From a virus, in the IMG/VR virus record IMGVR_UViG_3300045933_000100, positions 1-22,128 of that record: a stretch of DNA of 22,128 nt, one strand, 5' to 3'. Shown here piece by piece: positions 13,975-20,976 of this stretch. Under the pieces are notes generated by a model. The model ran no database searches, was not told the DNA's origin, and saw nothing but the letters and a program-made list of their open reading frames with translations. Both the position numbers and the translations under genes were made by a program. Every line of letters begins with the position of its first letter. Position 1 is the stretch's first letter.

Positions 13975-14009
13975 GGGAGAGTCGCGAGATAGGGCCTCAC
14001 GACTCTCCC
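13975..14009 (+). promoter_or_regulatory. 10-bp stem-loop in leader of ParB-like gene
   Basis: GGGAGAGTCG at 13975-13984 pairs perfectly with CGACTCTCCC at 14000-14009 around a 15-nt loop. It ends 17 nt before the AGGAGG ribosome site. It may be a terminator, an RNA control element or a DNA-binding site (for example for the ParB-like protein). Confidence 0.55.
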
Positions 14010-14033
14010 TGAGCCACCCAACCTACGAGGAGG

Positions 14034-14046
14034 TCAGGTGACCTGA
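14034..14046. promoter_or_regulatory. Palindrome between ribosome site and ATG
   Basis: TCAGGT-G-ACCTGA, perfect 6-bp arms around one base, directly after GAGGAGG (14027-14033) and sharing the A of the ATG at 14046. A protein bound here as DNA or RNA could control the ParB-like gene. Confidence 0.45.
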
Positions 14047-15044
14047 TGTCGGAAGCTAGCACGCCCCAGACGGGTTTGCCATTCGGTCCACGCGATGCGC
14101 GCGTCGAAGCGAAGTTCGCCGAGTGGAACCTGAAGTACAGGTTTGAGCCGGCGCTGCCGATCGAGTCGATCCGCGTCGCCGAGTGGGCGCAAGTTCGCGA
14201 GGCTGACCATCTCGCGCCTGAAGACCAGGTCGAGGAATACCGCCAGCAGATCGCCGGCGGCGCAGTCTTCCCGCCTGTCGTGCTCATGGCGCCCGACGTG
14301 CTGATCGACGGCAACACGCGCCTGCGAGCGCATCAGAAGCTGCGTCACAAGACGATCGCCGCCTACGTCGTCGACCTGGCCAGCGTCCAGATGGCCAAGT
14401 CCCTGGCTGGCACGCTGAATCAGATGGGCGGCAAGCGCCTGACCGCGGAGGAAGCCGCCGAAGCAGCCAAGACGATGATGGACATGAACTTCACGGACGA
14501 GAACATCGCCCGTGAGATCGGCCGTTCGGTCGAGCAGGTGCGCTACATCCGCAACCAGATCGAGTTCGGCGAGCGCGCACGGCGCCTGAACCTCGAGCGA
14601 CACGTGCCCAACATCAACAAGGACGTGCGCGCGCGACTGAACACGGTCAAGCATGATCCGCCGTTCTCGGCGTTCGTCGACTTCGTGGCTGATGTGAACC
14701 CACCACGCAAGGTGGTTTCAGATGTGCTGAAGCAGGTCAACGAGGCCAAGTCCGACCCGGACGCGATTCAGATCATCGAAACCGCCAGGCAGGACAATCG
14801 GCCGGCTGGCCCTCCACCGCGGCGCCTCACGCTGTCGCCAACGATTCGCCAGATGAGCATGCATCTGCCAGGACTGCTCAGCCTCAGCTCCGACCCGGTT
14901 GCGCTGCTCGATCCGCGCGAGGACAAGCGCGACGAGCGCGTGCGTCAGTGGCGCGAGCTGGGCAACCTGTCCAGCAAGATGCTCGACCTGTACGGCGTGG
15001 GCGCGGAGGAGCGGCAAGCCACGCCTGAACTTGCCGCGGTGTGA
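14046..15044 (+). CDS. ParB-like N-terminal domain protein
   Basis: 332 residues; ATG with GAGGAGG 12 nt upstream. ParB/Srx fold at about 35-115: PIESIRVAEWAQVREAD, then VEEYRQQIAGGAVFPPVVLM, then LIDGNTRLRAHQKL with the DGNTR (ParB box II-like, GxxR-type) nucleotide-binding signature. An HTH-like segment follows at about 145-170 (FTDENIAREIGRSVEQVRYI). The C-terminus is unrecognised. In plasmids ParB segregates DNA with ParA; no ParA is seen here, and stand-alone phage ParB-like proteins can be regulators or nucleases. First gene of a plus-strand group of five with overlapping ends. Nearby hairpins are possible targets. Confidence 0.82.
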   Translation: MSEASTPQTGLPFGPRDARVEAKFAEWNLKYRFEPALPIESIRVAEWAQVREADHLAPEDQVEEYRQQIAGGAVFPPVVLMAPDVLIDGNTRLRAHQKLRHKTIAAYVVDLASVQMAKSLAGTLNQMGGKRLTAEEAAEAAKTMMDMNFTDENIAREIGRSVEQVRYIRNQIEFGERARRLNLERHVPNINKDVRARLNTVKHDPPFSAFVDFVADVNPPRKVVSDVLKQVNEAKSDPDAIQIIETARQDNRPAGPPPRRLTLSPTIRQMSMHLPGLLSLSSDPVALLDPREDKRDERVRQWRELGNLSSKMLDLYGVGAEERQATPELAAV

Positions 15045-15649
15045 CCAGCAAGCGGCAGAGCGTCCGAGGTGCAGGTCGCGACACCTCGGGCGCCACCGGC
15101 GTCACCATGCAGATCTGGTACGAGCTCGAGCAGGCCGGCGAAGCCGGTCTGTCGTTTGCAGAGATCCTAGGCAGAGTCAGTCCGCGCGTGCCAGCCGGGT
15201 ATGCCTGGCGGAAGTACCTGGCGAACCAGAGGTCCAAACGTAAACATGACATCAAGCGACGGCATGCTGCCGAAGAAGCAACCACCCCATCTTCTTCGGC
15301 AGCAATCCTTGATACCCCTGCTAACCGGATGCGAGCTGTGCGTTTCACGATTCAGGAAAGTCTGTCGAAGATGGTCGTATTGCACACCGCAATCAGGCGT
15401 CCCAGCGATCAGTACGCGGTCGGCGTTCGCAAGCCCAAGTCATATATTCCCGACGAGCAACTCGACTACGATGGCAGGATCAGCCGCGCGGCCGTGAGCG
15501 ACATGGAGCTTATCCGCGTGCTTCGTCCCGTCCTCGAACAGATCGAAACCCGGCTGGCACAACCTGGGCGCCATCATCTGCCAGCAATCAGCCAGTCACT
15601 CGCCTCAGCGCTCAAACGCTGGTTTGACGCGCACGCAGCGCACGCTTGA
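15041..15649 (+). CDS. Hypothetical protein with possible N-terminal winged helix
   Basis: 202 residues from GTG 15041 (GTGA overlap with the ParB-like stop). Residues 20-70 (TMQIWYELEQAGEAGLSFAE, ILGRVSPRVPAGYAWRKYLA) look like a winged-helix DNA-binding unit as found in phage regulators. A basic linker (RSKRKHDIKRRHAAEE) follows. The C-terminal half is mostly helical (DMELIRVLRPVLEQIETRLA). Function unknown; coupling with the ParB-like gene suggests they work together. Confidence 0.75.
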   Translation: MTSKRQSVRGAGRDTSGATGVTMQIWYELEQAGEAGLSFAEILGRVSPRVPAGYAWRKYLANQRSKRKHDIKRRHAAEEATTPSSSAAILDTPANRMRAVRFTIQESLSKMVVLHTAIRRPSDQYAVGVRKPKSYIPDEQLDYDGRISRAAVSDMELIRVLRPVLEQIETRLAQPGRHHLPAISQSLASALKRWFDAHAAHA

Positions 15650-16254
15650 TAACGCTAACTACGAGTATGTCGAGCAAACATGAAGCTGACCCACCTGCGA
15701 TAGCCACCATCCTCTACGACCAGCTAGCCAAGCAGAATGACGCCCTGCGCGCCGAGAACGAGCGGCTGCAAGATGATTTAGTCATTTGTCAGGCCGAGAA
15801 CGACCGACTCACGGTCGAATTGACCCACCGCGTCGGATGGGAAGAGCGTGCGCTGGACGCGGAAGCGACGGCTGCACGACTTGAACGCCAGAACGCCGAA
15901 TTAGCCCGCGAAGCCATCGGCATGAAGGCCGCATGGATGGATGTCAAGGCCAACGGTGAGCAACTCACACGCGACGTAAGCATCAGGGAAATACGTATGC
16001 GTCAAGCTGAGACTCGCCAGGAGGCTGCCGAAATTGAGCGTGACGCTCTGCGCACTCAGTTAGAGCAAGCCCGCGAACTGTACGCCGCAATGCTGGCTGA
16101 ATTGAACGCCCTACGTGCGGCGTTGGAACGGATCAGCCGCGAGTCAGGCCAGGTCTGTCCAGACTTCGAGACGTGCAGCCACGAGCCGTGTCAGGGAAGT
16201 CTCGCGGCAAAATTGATTGCCCTCGAAGTTCTTGGTCACCATAAGGTGGGTTAG
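15646..16254 (+). CDS. Long coiled-coil protein, unknown function
   Basis: 202 residues if started at TTG 15646 (TTGA overlap with the previous stop); ATG 15667 (MSSKHEADPPAIATIL) gives 195 residues and is the other likely start, with only a weak ACGAG upstream. About residues 25-165 are almost unbroken coiled coil (KQNDALRAENERLQDDLVI, ELTHRVGWEERALDAEATAA, EIERDALRTQLEQARELYAA). The C-terminus has CPDFETCSHEPCQG, three Cys and a His that could bind a metal. No membrane segment. The role cannot be told; similar proteins occur as accessory genes in phages of G+C-rich hosts. Confidence 0.7.
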   Translation: MITLTTSMSSKHEADPPAIATILYDQLAKQNDALRAENERLQDDLVICQAENDRLTVELTHRVGWEERALDAEATAARLERQNAELAREAIGMKAAWMDVKANGEQLTRDVSIREIRMRQAETRQEAAEIERDALRTQLEQARELYAAMLAELNALRAALERISRESGQVCPDFETCSHEPCQGSLAAKLIALEVLGHHKVG

Positions 16255-16255
16255 C

Positions 16256-16516
16256 GTGACCAACCGGCACCGACTCGCCGCCACGCTAGCCGACCATATC
16301 CCTGACGGCTTCCAGCTTGAGATCCGCCACGATGACGAGTGGCACGTGACCACCTTTCGCTACCTGCGGATTGCAGACGAAGTCTGGTGCCAACACACGA
16401 TAGCCGACATGCTCATCGAGAACGCCGTCAACAGCATCGACGCAATCGCCGATGGCATCCTCGAACAAGTGGCACGGACGTTCCGCGAGCACGATGCTCT
16501 TGGTTGTTCTTTATGA
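16256..16516 (+). CDS. Small hypothetical protein
   Basis: 86 residues from GTG 16256, with AAGGTGGG upstream; an upstream ATG at 16217 in this frame would overlap the coiled-coil gene by 38 nt. Sequence TNRHRLAATLADHIPDGFQLEIRH, FRYLRIADEVWCQHT, NAVNSIDAIADGILEQVART. Mixed alpha/beta, soluble. Not recognised. Overlaps the next gene as ATGA. Confidence 0.7.
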   Translation: MTNRHRLAATLADHIPDGFQLEIRHDDEWHVTTFRYLRIADEVWCQHTIADMLIENAVNSIDAIADGILEQVARTFREHDALGCSL

Positions 16517-16737
16517 CCGTCAAGCTTGAGTTGACCGAGGAGGAGGCCGCGTGGCTCTCACGGTGCCTGAGCCTGGTGATGATGCTCTCGCGGCACTGGG
16601 ATGACCTGCAGCCTGACACGCCCGACTACGGCAACCGCATCCTGGCCAGGCTGTCCCTGGCGCAAGCCGTCACCGCGGCCGGAATGGACGCCGATGAGTG
16701 GCTCAAGCGCTACAGGGGCGAGACGTTTACAGGCTGA
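16513..16737 (+). CDS. Small acidic helical protein
   Basis: 74 residues from ATG 16513 (ATGA overlap). KLELTEEEAAWLSRCLSLVM, MLSRHWDDLQPD, LARLSLAQAVTAAGMDADEW. Three predicted helices and no known motif. It is the last gene of the plus-strand group and its end overlaps by 11 nt the end of the opposing small membrane protein gene, so the two transcription units converge here. Confidence 0.7.
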   Translation: MTVKLELTEEEAAWLSRCLSLVMMLSRHWDDLQPDTPDYGNRILARLSLAQAVTAAGMDADEWLKRYRGETFTG

Positions 16738-16939
16738 TCTGGAACACGTTCCAGAGCACCAGCAGCACCACGATCAGCCCGCCCAGCAGCAAGCCCACTG
16801 ATACCACCGTGCCTTCCCACTTCTGGGCGAGCAGGGCACGCTTGCGCTGATAGCCGACGGCGATCGAGATCTCGAGCCTGAAGCTCGAGCCACGCTGGTG
16901 CTCGTCGTCGTCTATGGGATCAGTTGTGCCGCCGCCCAT
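16727..16939 (-). CDS. Small membrane protein, holin/antiholin candidate
   Basis: 70 residues from ATG 16939. An acidic N-terminus (TTDPIDDDEHQ), a basic amphipathic middle (YQRKRALLAQKWEG), and one strong membrane segment near the C-terminus (VVSVGLLLGGLIVVLLVLWN). It lies at the end of the minus-strand operon after the other membrane protein and the putative endolysin, so a role in lysis is likely by context. A single C-terminal anchor also fits a spanin-like or Rz-type protein. It overlaps the neighbouring gene by 28 nt. Confidence 0.7.
   Translation of the reverse strand: MGGGTTDPIDDDEHQRGSSFRLEISIAVGYQRKRALLAQKWEGTVVSVGLLLGGLIVVLLVLWNVFQISL
16738..16755. terminator. Palindrome at the convergent gene ends
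   Basis: TCTGGAAC-AC-GTTCCAGA, 8-bp perfect arms, starting immediately after the stop of the plus-strand group (16735-16737) and lying inside the last codons of the minus-strand membrane protein. Suits a bidirectional terminator but lacks a T tract on both sides. Its core also resembles a GAAC..GTTC operator with a 2-nt gap. Confidence 0.5.
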
Positions 16940-17055
16940 ATCGCCAGCCCAAGCGGCACAAGACTCACGCTCCCAACGTTCACGCCGAACGCGGCGAGCA
17001 CGAACACAATCACGGCGATCAATACGAGCACCCGGCTCACCGTTACATACGCCAT
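16912..17055 (-). CDS. Two-helix small membrane protein, holin candidate
   Basis: 47 residues from ATG 17055, with GGGGAG about 9 nt upstream; the longer reading of this frame overlaps the endolysin gene and adds a polar tail without family support. Two hydrophobic stretches (RVLVLIAVIVFVLAAFGV and SLVPLGLAIWAAAQLI) joined by a tight turn, as in small class II holins. It follows the putative endolysin by 22 nt. Holins make the membrane holes that release or activate endolysin. Confidence 0.72.
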   Translation of the reverse strand: MAYVTVSRVLVLIAVIVFVLAAFGVNVGSVSLVPLGLAIWAAAQLIP

Positions 17056-17077
17056 ATCCAATCGCTCCCCTCGCTCT

Positions 17078-17560
17078 TTACCAACTGTTGAACCACACCG
17101 CGGACCAACTGCCGAGGTTGTCGTAGTCATCGGGAAACAGCACCTGGTCGACGTCCTGCCACCCAGGTGCCGGATTCATCAGCGCCAGCGCATTCGGTAA
17201 ACGCTGCGGCGCCGGCGCAGGCCCCATGCGCACGGCCACCCAATGGCACCAGGCTCGACCACCGATCACCATTGGCTGGTAGCCGGCCGCCGCGACCAGC
17301 TCGTCCCAACTCGCGTCCGGATTGTTATCGGCGTTGACACCGATCTCAGCGAGCCACTCGACCAGTCCGGCGCCACTCGCATCGAGCAACCCATACACCG
17401 GGTTGATCCTGCTGGGGCCGAGCCCAACAATCACGTCCTGCTCCGAATAGTCCCGACCAATGGTCCGCAACGCCCATGCAGTCGAGGCCGCGCTGCAATC
17501 CCACGGATAGTCTTGTAGGTCTTTCGCCAGTAACCAGTTCCAATCCTGCAGGCCCATCAC
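17078..17560 (-). CDS. Papain/C39-like cysteine peptidase, putative endolysin
   Basis: 160 residues from GTG 17560 (GTGATG; overlap with the upstream stop). A likely catalytic triad: Cys22 in YPWDCSAASTAWALRTIG, His106 in GGRAWCHWVAVR, Asn129 in ALALMNPAPGW. This Cys-His-Asn order with a Cys at the start of a helix is the C39-like or NlpC-related papain fold. SEQDVIVGLGPSRINPVYGL between them is typical of C39-like peptidases in phages. With two small membrane genes downstream it is the best endolysin candidate: it would cut peptide bonds in peptidoglycan. No signal peptide or cell-wall-binding domain is seen. A structural-protein maturation role is the alternative. Confidence 0.68.
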   Translation of the reverse strand: MMGLQDWNWLLAKDLQDYPWDCSAASTAWALRTIGRDYSEQDVIVGLGPSRINPVYGLLDASGAGLVEWLAEIGVNADNNPDASWDELVAAAGYQPMVIGGRAWCHWVAVRMGPAPAPQRLPNALALMNPAPGWQDVDQVLFPDDYDNLGSWSAVWFNSW

Positions 17561-17877
17561 TCAGGACACTCGATCAGCAGGTACGGCGCCCACACCTTAT
17601 TGGCCGCCACCTCGAACTGGATCACCAGCCGATAGCGTTTGCGCGGCAGCAACGACGTCACCGTCGCCGTTAGCTCAGCACCGGCCACCGACACCGTGCC
17701 CAGCAACCCCTCGGCACTGACGTCCTCGCCGTTATCGATGCGCACGAGTTGCGCCTGCGCCCAGGCGATCGTCTCGCCCTCGAGCAGGATAGACGTCGCG
17801 TCGAAGCTCAGTGGCAGCGTCTCTTGTGACGCCATCTCAAAGACGTTGGGCGATACCTGAAGTTGGGTGCAGCTCAT
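17557..17877 (-). CDS. Small tail-tip/fibre adaptor-like structural protein
   Basis: 106 residues from ATG 17877 (overlap with the upstream stop). All-beta sequence: TLPLSFDATSILLEGETIAW, AQLVRIDNGEDV, GLLGTVSVAGAELTATVTSL, LPRKRYRLVIQFEVAANKVW. This arrangement, with a 'LxxGxxYrlvixfe' final strand pair, is that of the small phage fibre-tail adaptor proteins (Ig-like fold) that lie after tail-fibre genes. Position next to the repetitive tail protein agrees. Confidence 0.65.
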   Translation of the reverse strand: MSCTQLQVSPNVFEMASQETLPLSFDATSILLEGETIAWAQAQLVRIDNGEDVSAEGLLGTVSVAGAELTATVTSLLPRKRYRLVIQFEVAANKVWAPYLLIECPE

Positions 17878-18953
17878 CGCGCCTCCACCGTGAAACGAAC
17901 GCCGCGGCGCGCGACACTGAAGTCGCCGCGGCGGCCAGACACAACAAATTCTCCATCCCGATCAATGACGATGAACCCGCGCGCCGGCGCGCCGGTGCCC
18001 GTCATGATCAGACTCAACGCCTGGGCCACGGTCGTGCTCACCACGAGCTCCTGGAACGGCGTGACGTCCTGCACGTCCAGACTCACGGATGTGCCCTGTA
18101 CGGCCCCTACAGCGCGTTCTACGGCCATCGTGCACGACGCCACGGTCGGCACCACCAGCGTCCGTACCCAGCCGAGCGCCTGCTCGACATAGGCGTGCTG
18201 CGCCTGCTCGATGGCGCGCGCGACCGTCATGGCCAGCTCGAGTGCCAGGCTGCGCGTCTGGACGGTCGTGACCGCCTCGAGCTGCACGGGCAACCCCGAA
18301 CCGCTGACGACCTGGCCGACCGTCACCGTCCGAACGAGCTGGATCTGCTGTCTGAGCGCTGGCCGTGTGATGACCGTCGCCCGCAGTGTCCGTCCGAGGA
18401 CACGGCCAAGTCGGACACTCATCGCGACGCGGCGATTGCCGGTCAGCCGCACCAGGAGCATGAAGGTCTTGCGCAGGCTGACGGCCTGGCCCTGACTCGC
18501 CGTCACCGTGCGCCGATAGCCGCGGCTGAGCGCGACCGTCGCCACGTGCGTGACTGTGGCGGCCAGGACGAGCTGCTTGGCCAGCCCGAGCGCCACGGCC
18601 TGCGCGACCTGGACGCTCAGCGACAGCGTGCTGCTCGAGCCGAGCGCCACCGTCTGCGGCTGAGCCGCCGTGACCGTCAGCGGATGGGTGACAGGCCCAG
18701 TGATGACTGTCGTCTCGAGCGCAACTGCGGTGCCCTGCCCGAGCGAGACGGTGATCGGGTACTCGAAGCCACCGGGGATGTATTCCGTCTCGAGCGCGAC
18801 TGCCGTGGCCTGCGACGCCGAGACCGTGGCGCCCAGGATGATCTTCAGATCGACGGTGACGCCGAGCGCGCCCGTCTGACGGTTGAGCGTGATGTCGGGT
18901 CGCCGGTCCAGGTCGACGTTGATGCCAACCGCGCCAGTCCGGCGATCCGTCAT
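17874..18953 (-). CDS. Repetitive beta-strand protein, probable tail fibre/spike component
   Basis: 359 residues. Residues 1-35 hold a duplicated unit (RRTGAVGINVDLD, then RQTGALGVTVDLK). From about 40 to 170 come degenerate repeats of 19-27 residues with the core TVxxxQxxAVALE (VSASQATAVALETEY, VSLGQGTAVALETTV, TVTAAQPQTVALGSS, VQVAQAVALGLAKQ, TVTASQGQAVSLRKT), then weaker copies. This suggests a beta-solenoid-like or repeated sandwich fibre. The C-terminus is FIVIDRDGEFVVSGRRGDFSV. DNA copies also repeat, for example around 18714 and 18787. Among tail genes, so a structural role is likely; receptor contact is inference. Its long antisense frame is a shadow. Confidence 0.7.
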   Translation of the reverse strand: MTDRRTGAVGINVDLDRRPDITLNRQTGALGVTVDLKIILGATVSASQATAVALETEYIPGGFEYPITVSLGQGTAVALETTVITGPVTHPLTVTAAQPQTVALGSSSTLSLSVQVAQAVALGLAKQLVLAATVTHVATVALSRGYRRTVTASQGQAVSLRKTFMLLVRLTGNRRVAMSVRLGRVLGRTLRATVITRPALRQQIQLVRTVTVGQVVSGSGLPVQLEAVTTVQTRSLALELAMTVARAIEQAQHAYVEQALGWVRTLVVPTVASCTMAVERAVGAVQGTSVSLDVQDVTPFQELVVSTTVAQALSLIMTGTGAPARGFIVIDRDGEFVVSGRRGDFSVARRGVRFTVEAR

Positions 18954-18963
18954 GGTCTGGGGC

Positions 18964-20031
18964 TCAGCGGACGGTCGTGCCCGCCTCGAGCGCGGTCACG
19001 GCAGCAGTCGTCCAGGCCGCGCTCGTGTCGGGATCGGTCTCATACAACTGGCGGTAGTACGCCCCGCTTGTCGTCAAACTCTGGGCCGTGCCCTCGTTGG
19101 TGGTCGAACCCGACTTGACCGTCAGGCCGAGCGAGCCGGCCCCGGCATCACTGTTCTGTGCGTAGGCGAGGACTTCGACGCAATTGACAGCCCATGTGCC
19201 CGCCGGTACGTCGTCGAGCGCGTAAGTGTCTCGAGTCGCTGCGGTCGCCGAATACACGTAGTCTGTCAGTGAGGGCGGGCGTTCATCGACTTGCGACCAG
19301 TTGGCGCCGCTGTCCGTGCCGCCGCGCGTCTGACCTGTATTCGACCCCGCCCCATTCGGTTTGAGCAGCACGACACGCCCGTCGTAAATCTGGCCATTGT
19401 TGATGCTGCCTGCTACGTCATTGACGGCGAAGTCGTCGATGCCCAGATACGAGGCGGTTGTCCAGGTAAACCCACTGCCCCCGAAGACAATGCCCTGAAC
19501 GTTGAGGTTCGCCGTGTTGGTGTTATCCACGGCAGTGAGATTGATCCAGCGCGTGCCATCAACCCAGACTTCCACAATGCCATCGGTTGAACTGGTTGTC
19601 GTTGTGGCTTTCCAGCGAAGCTCGAGGGTATGCCAGGCATCCTGCGTCATCTGCGTCGGCGAGCTCGTGCCAAGCAATGTTCCGCCGCTCACATCTCCGC
19701 GATACGCACGCAAGAGTGAGTCCGTCGGGGTATACGACACGGTCATTTGGCGCGCGCCCGCAGAGTCAGCGAGCCCGACGATGGCGAGTTCAGTCGCAAA
19801 GTGTACGTAGCAGGACACACGCACCCAGAGCTCAGTCTTGCTGGCGGCGAGTGTGTAGGTGCGAATGGACTGCCCGTTCGCCGTAACCGTGCACTTCAGG
19901 CAATACGAACCGGGTGAGCGCGGTGTAGGGGTTGAGGTGACGACCGTGATGGCAGCGTTGGTTCCGCTGGTAGTGCCGGTGCGTTCATTGATGTCGCCCG
20001 TCTCCCAGCCGCACGTGAGCAGCCTGGTCAC
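18964..20031 (-). CDS. Concanavalin A-like lectin-domain tail protein
   Basis: 355 residues from GTG 20031 (GTGA overlap). The N-terminal 190 residues follow the LamG/ConA-like jelly roll used in phage tail-tip proteins: LTCGWETGDINERTG, ELWVRVSCYVHF, WHTLELRWKATTTT, GIVEVWVDGTRWINLTA, ASYLGIDDFAVND. The second part (VDERPPSLTDYVYSATAATR, TWAVNCVEVLAYAQNSDAGAG) is the repeated partner domain found in many siphovirus proteins annotated as tail or minor structural. Probably binds sugars on the host surface. It is Thr/Ser/Gly-rich, as expected for a virion-surface protein. Confidence 0.8.
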   Translation of the reverse strand: MTRLLTCGWETGDINERTGTTSGTNAAITVVTSTPTPRSPGSYCLKCTVTANGQSIRTYTLAASKTELWVRVSCYVHFATELAIVGLADSAGARQMTVSYTPTDSLLRAYRGDVSGGTLLGTSSPTQMTQDAWHTLELRWKATTTTSSTDGIVEVWVDGTRWINLTAVDNTNTANLNVQGIVFGGSGFTWTTASYLGIDDFAVNDVAGSINNGQIYDGRVVLLKPNGAGSNTGQTRGGTDSGANWSQVDERPPSLTDYVYSATAATRDTYALDDVPAGTWAVNCVEVLAYAQNSDAGAGSLGLTVKSGSTTNEGTAQSLTTSGAYYRQLYETDPDTSAAWTTAAVTALEAGTTVR

Positions 20032-20423
20032 GTGTACTGAACGCGCGCCGTGAACTGGATCGAGTCGCCGCTGTTGAGGGCCTGGCTGAGTCCGTCGAAG
20101 ATGGCATACAGCACCCCACCACTCGGCGGTGAGCCCGTGCCCGCGGCGTCAAAAATGCCCAGGTTGGTGATCGTCTTATTGGCGTTGGCGGTGAGCGTGC
20201 CGACGACCTGGTGGGTGTCATTGGTCACGCTCGTGGTGTACTGCGAACTGGTGCCCGTCGCGCGCGCCTCGGTCGCGGCCGTCGACACGTCGGTGCTCGA
20301 GGCTGAGCCGGCGGTCGCGCCGGTGCCCCAGCCCAGGTAGCGCGGCTCGGCCTGCGACGGCGTCGAGCCAAACATGCGCCCACTGATCACTGCCTTGCCT
20401 ACGTTTGGCACAAGAGAGGACAC
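20028..20423 (-). CDS. Tail fibre-like structural protein
   Basis: 131 residues from GTG 20423; AGGGGGT lies 9 nt upstream. Contains YLGWGTGATAGSASSTDVST, TEARATGTSSQYTTSVTNDT, HQVVGTLTANANKTITNLGI, FDAAGTGSP and SGDSIQFTARVQYT. This whole order (WGTGtTa, EaR, vTNDTyqvvGT, ItevGlFDa, l-l-gDSIqFT) is that of a widespread small phage tail protein seen next to lectin-type and fibre proteins. It follows the site where the homing endonuclease gene entered on the other strand, with starts 34 nt apart. Confidence 0.8.
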   Translation of the reverse strand: MSSLVPNVGKAVISGRMFGSTPSQAEPRYLGWGTGATAGSASSTDVSTAATEARATGTSSQYTTSVTNDTHQVVGTLTANANKTITNLGIFDAAGTGSPPSGGVLYAIFDGLSQALNSGDSIQFTARVQYT

Positions 20424-20444
20424 GTCAGTTTACCCCCTGTGGTG

Positions 20445-20450
20445 TAAAAT
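20445..20450 (+). promoter_or_regulatory. Possible -10 for homing endonuclease gene
   Basis: TAAAAT ends 7 nt before the ATG at 20458, so transcription would start almost at the A of ATG (leaderless mRNA). No good -35 is seen at 16-18 nt (ACGTCA), so this is tentative. Confidence 0.35.
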
Positions 20451-20457
20451 TGAAGCC

Positions 20458-20976
20458 ATGCTGAAGGGTTCGCGGCTGGGCCGCCCGGCGGCCCCGAAAC
20501 GACTCAGAAAACTCAGCGAGGACCAACTCGTCGAGACTTATGCACGTGTCGCACAGGGCATCCCAGTGCGGCAGGTAGCCGAAGAGTTGGACATGAACCA
20601 ATCGGCGCTTGGTCGCTTGTTGAAACGTCGATTCAACTATCAAGCGACTCCATACAGGCGACCGACACTGGCCATGCCATCCGATGTTGCGACTCTCGCT
20701 TACATTGCCGGGCTGTTCGACGGTGAAGGATCGATCATGTTCCTGAACAACCATTGGTGTGCCAAGGTCGGAATGACTGATGAACCCGTTATTCGCTGGC
20801 TGGCGACGTTTGGTGGGTTGTTCAGTGCCGAGCAACGTCAGCCGCCACGAAAGCAACCCTTCTACTGGTCGGTGCACCGCCGCCTCGACCTGATTCATCT
20901 GCTCACCGTTCTCTTGCCATATCTACGGGTCAAACACGACCTGGCTAACCGTGTACTCGCCGAGATTCAGCTATGA
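20458..20976 (+). CDS. LAGLIDADG-type homing endonuclease with HTH
   Basis: 172 residues from ATG 20458; an upstream ATG in the frame (20374) would run antisense into the tail gene and is unlikely. Residues 19-56 look like a resolvase-type HTH (LSEDQLVETYARVAQGI, VRQVAEELDMNQSALGRLLK). Residues 79-93, TLAYIAGLFDGEGSI, are a clear LAGLIDADG motif (LAGLFDGEG). One motif only, so it should act as a homodimer. It stands alone and opposite to the tail operon, and contains no CTCGAG although its surroundings do. Likely a selfish mobile gene that cuts phage lacking it. Confidence 0.85.
   Translation: MLKGSRLGRPAAPKRLRKLSEDQLVETYARVAQGIPVRQVAEELDMNQSALGRLLKRRFNYQATPYRRPTLAMPSDVATLAYIAGLFDGEGSIMFLNNHWCAKVGMTDEPVIRWLATFGGLFSAEQRQPPRKQPFYWSVHRRLDLIHLLTVLLPYLRVKHDLANRVLAEIQL

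Noticed and set aside
17811-19118. 435-residue plus-strand frame
   Set aside because: Antisense to the repetitive tail protein and its neighbours; Arg/His/Asp-rich without motifs. The G+C-rich third positions of the minus-strand genes create it.
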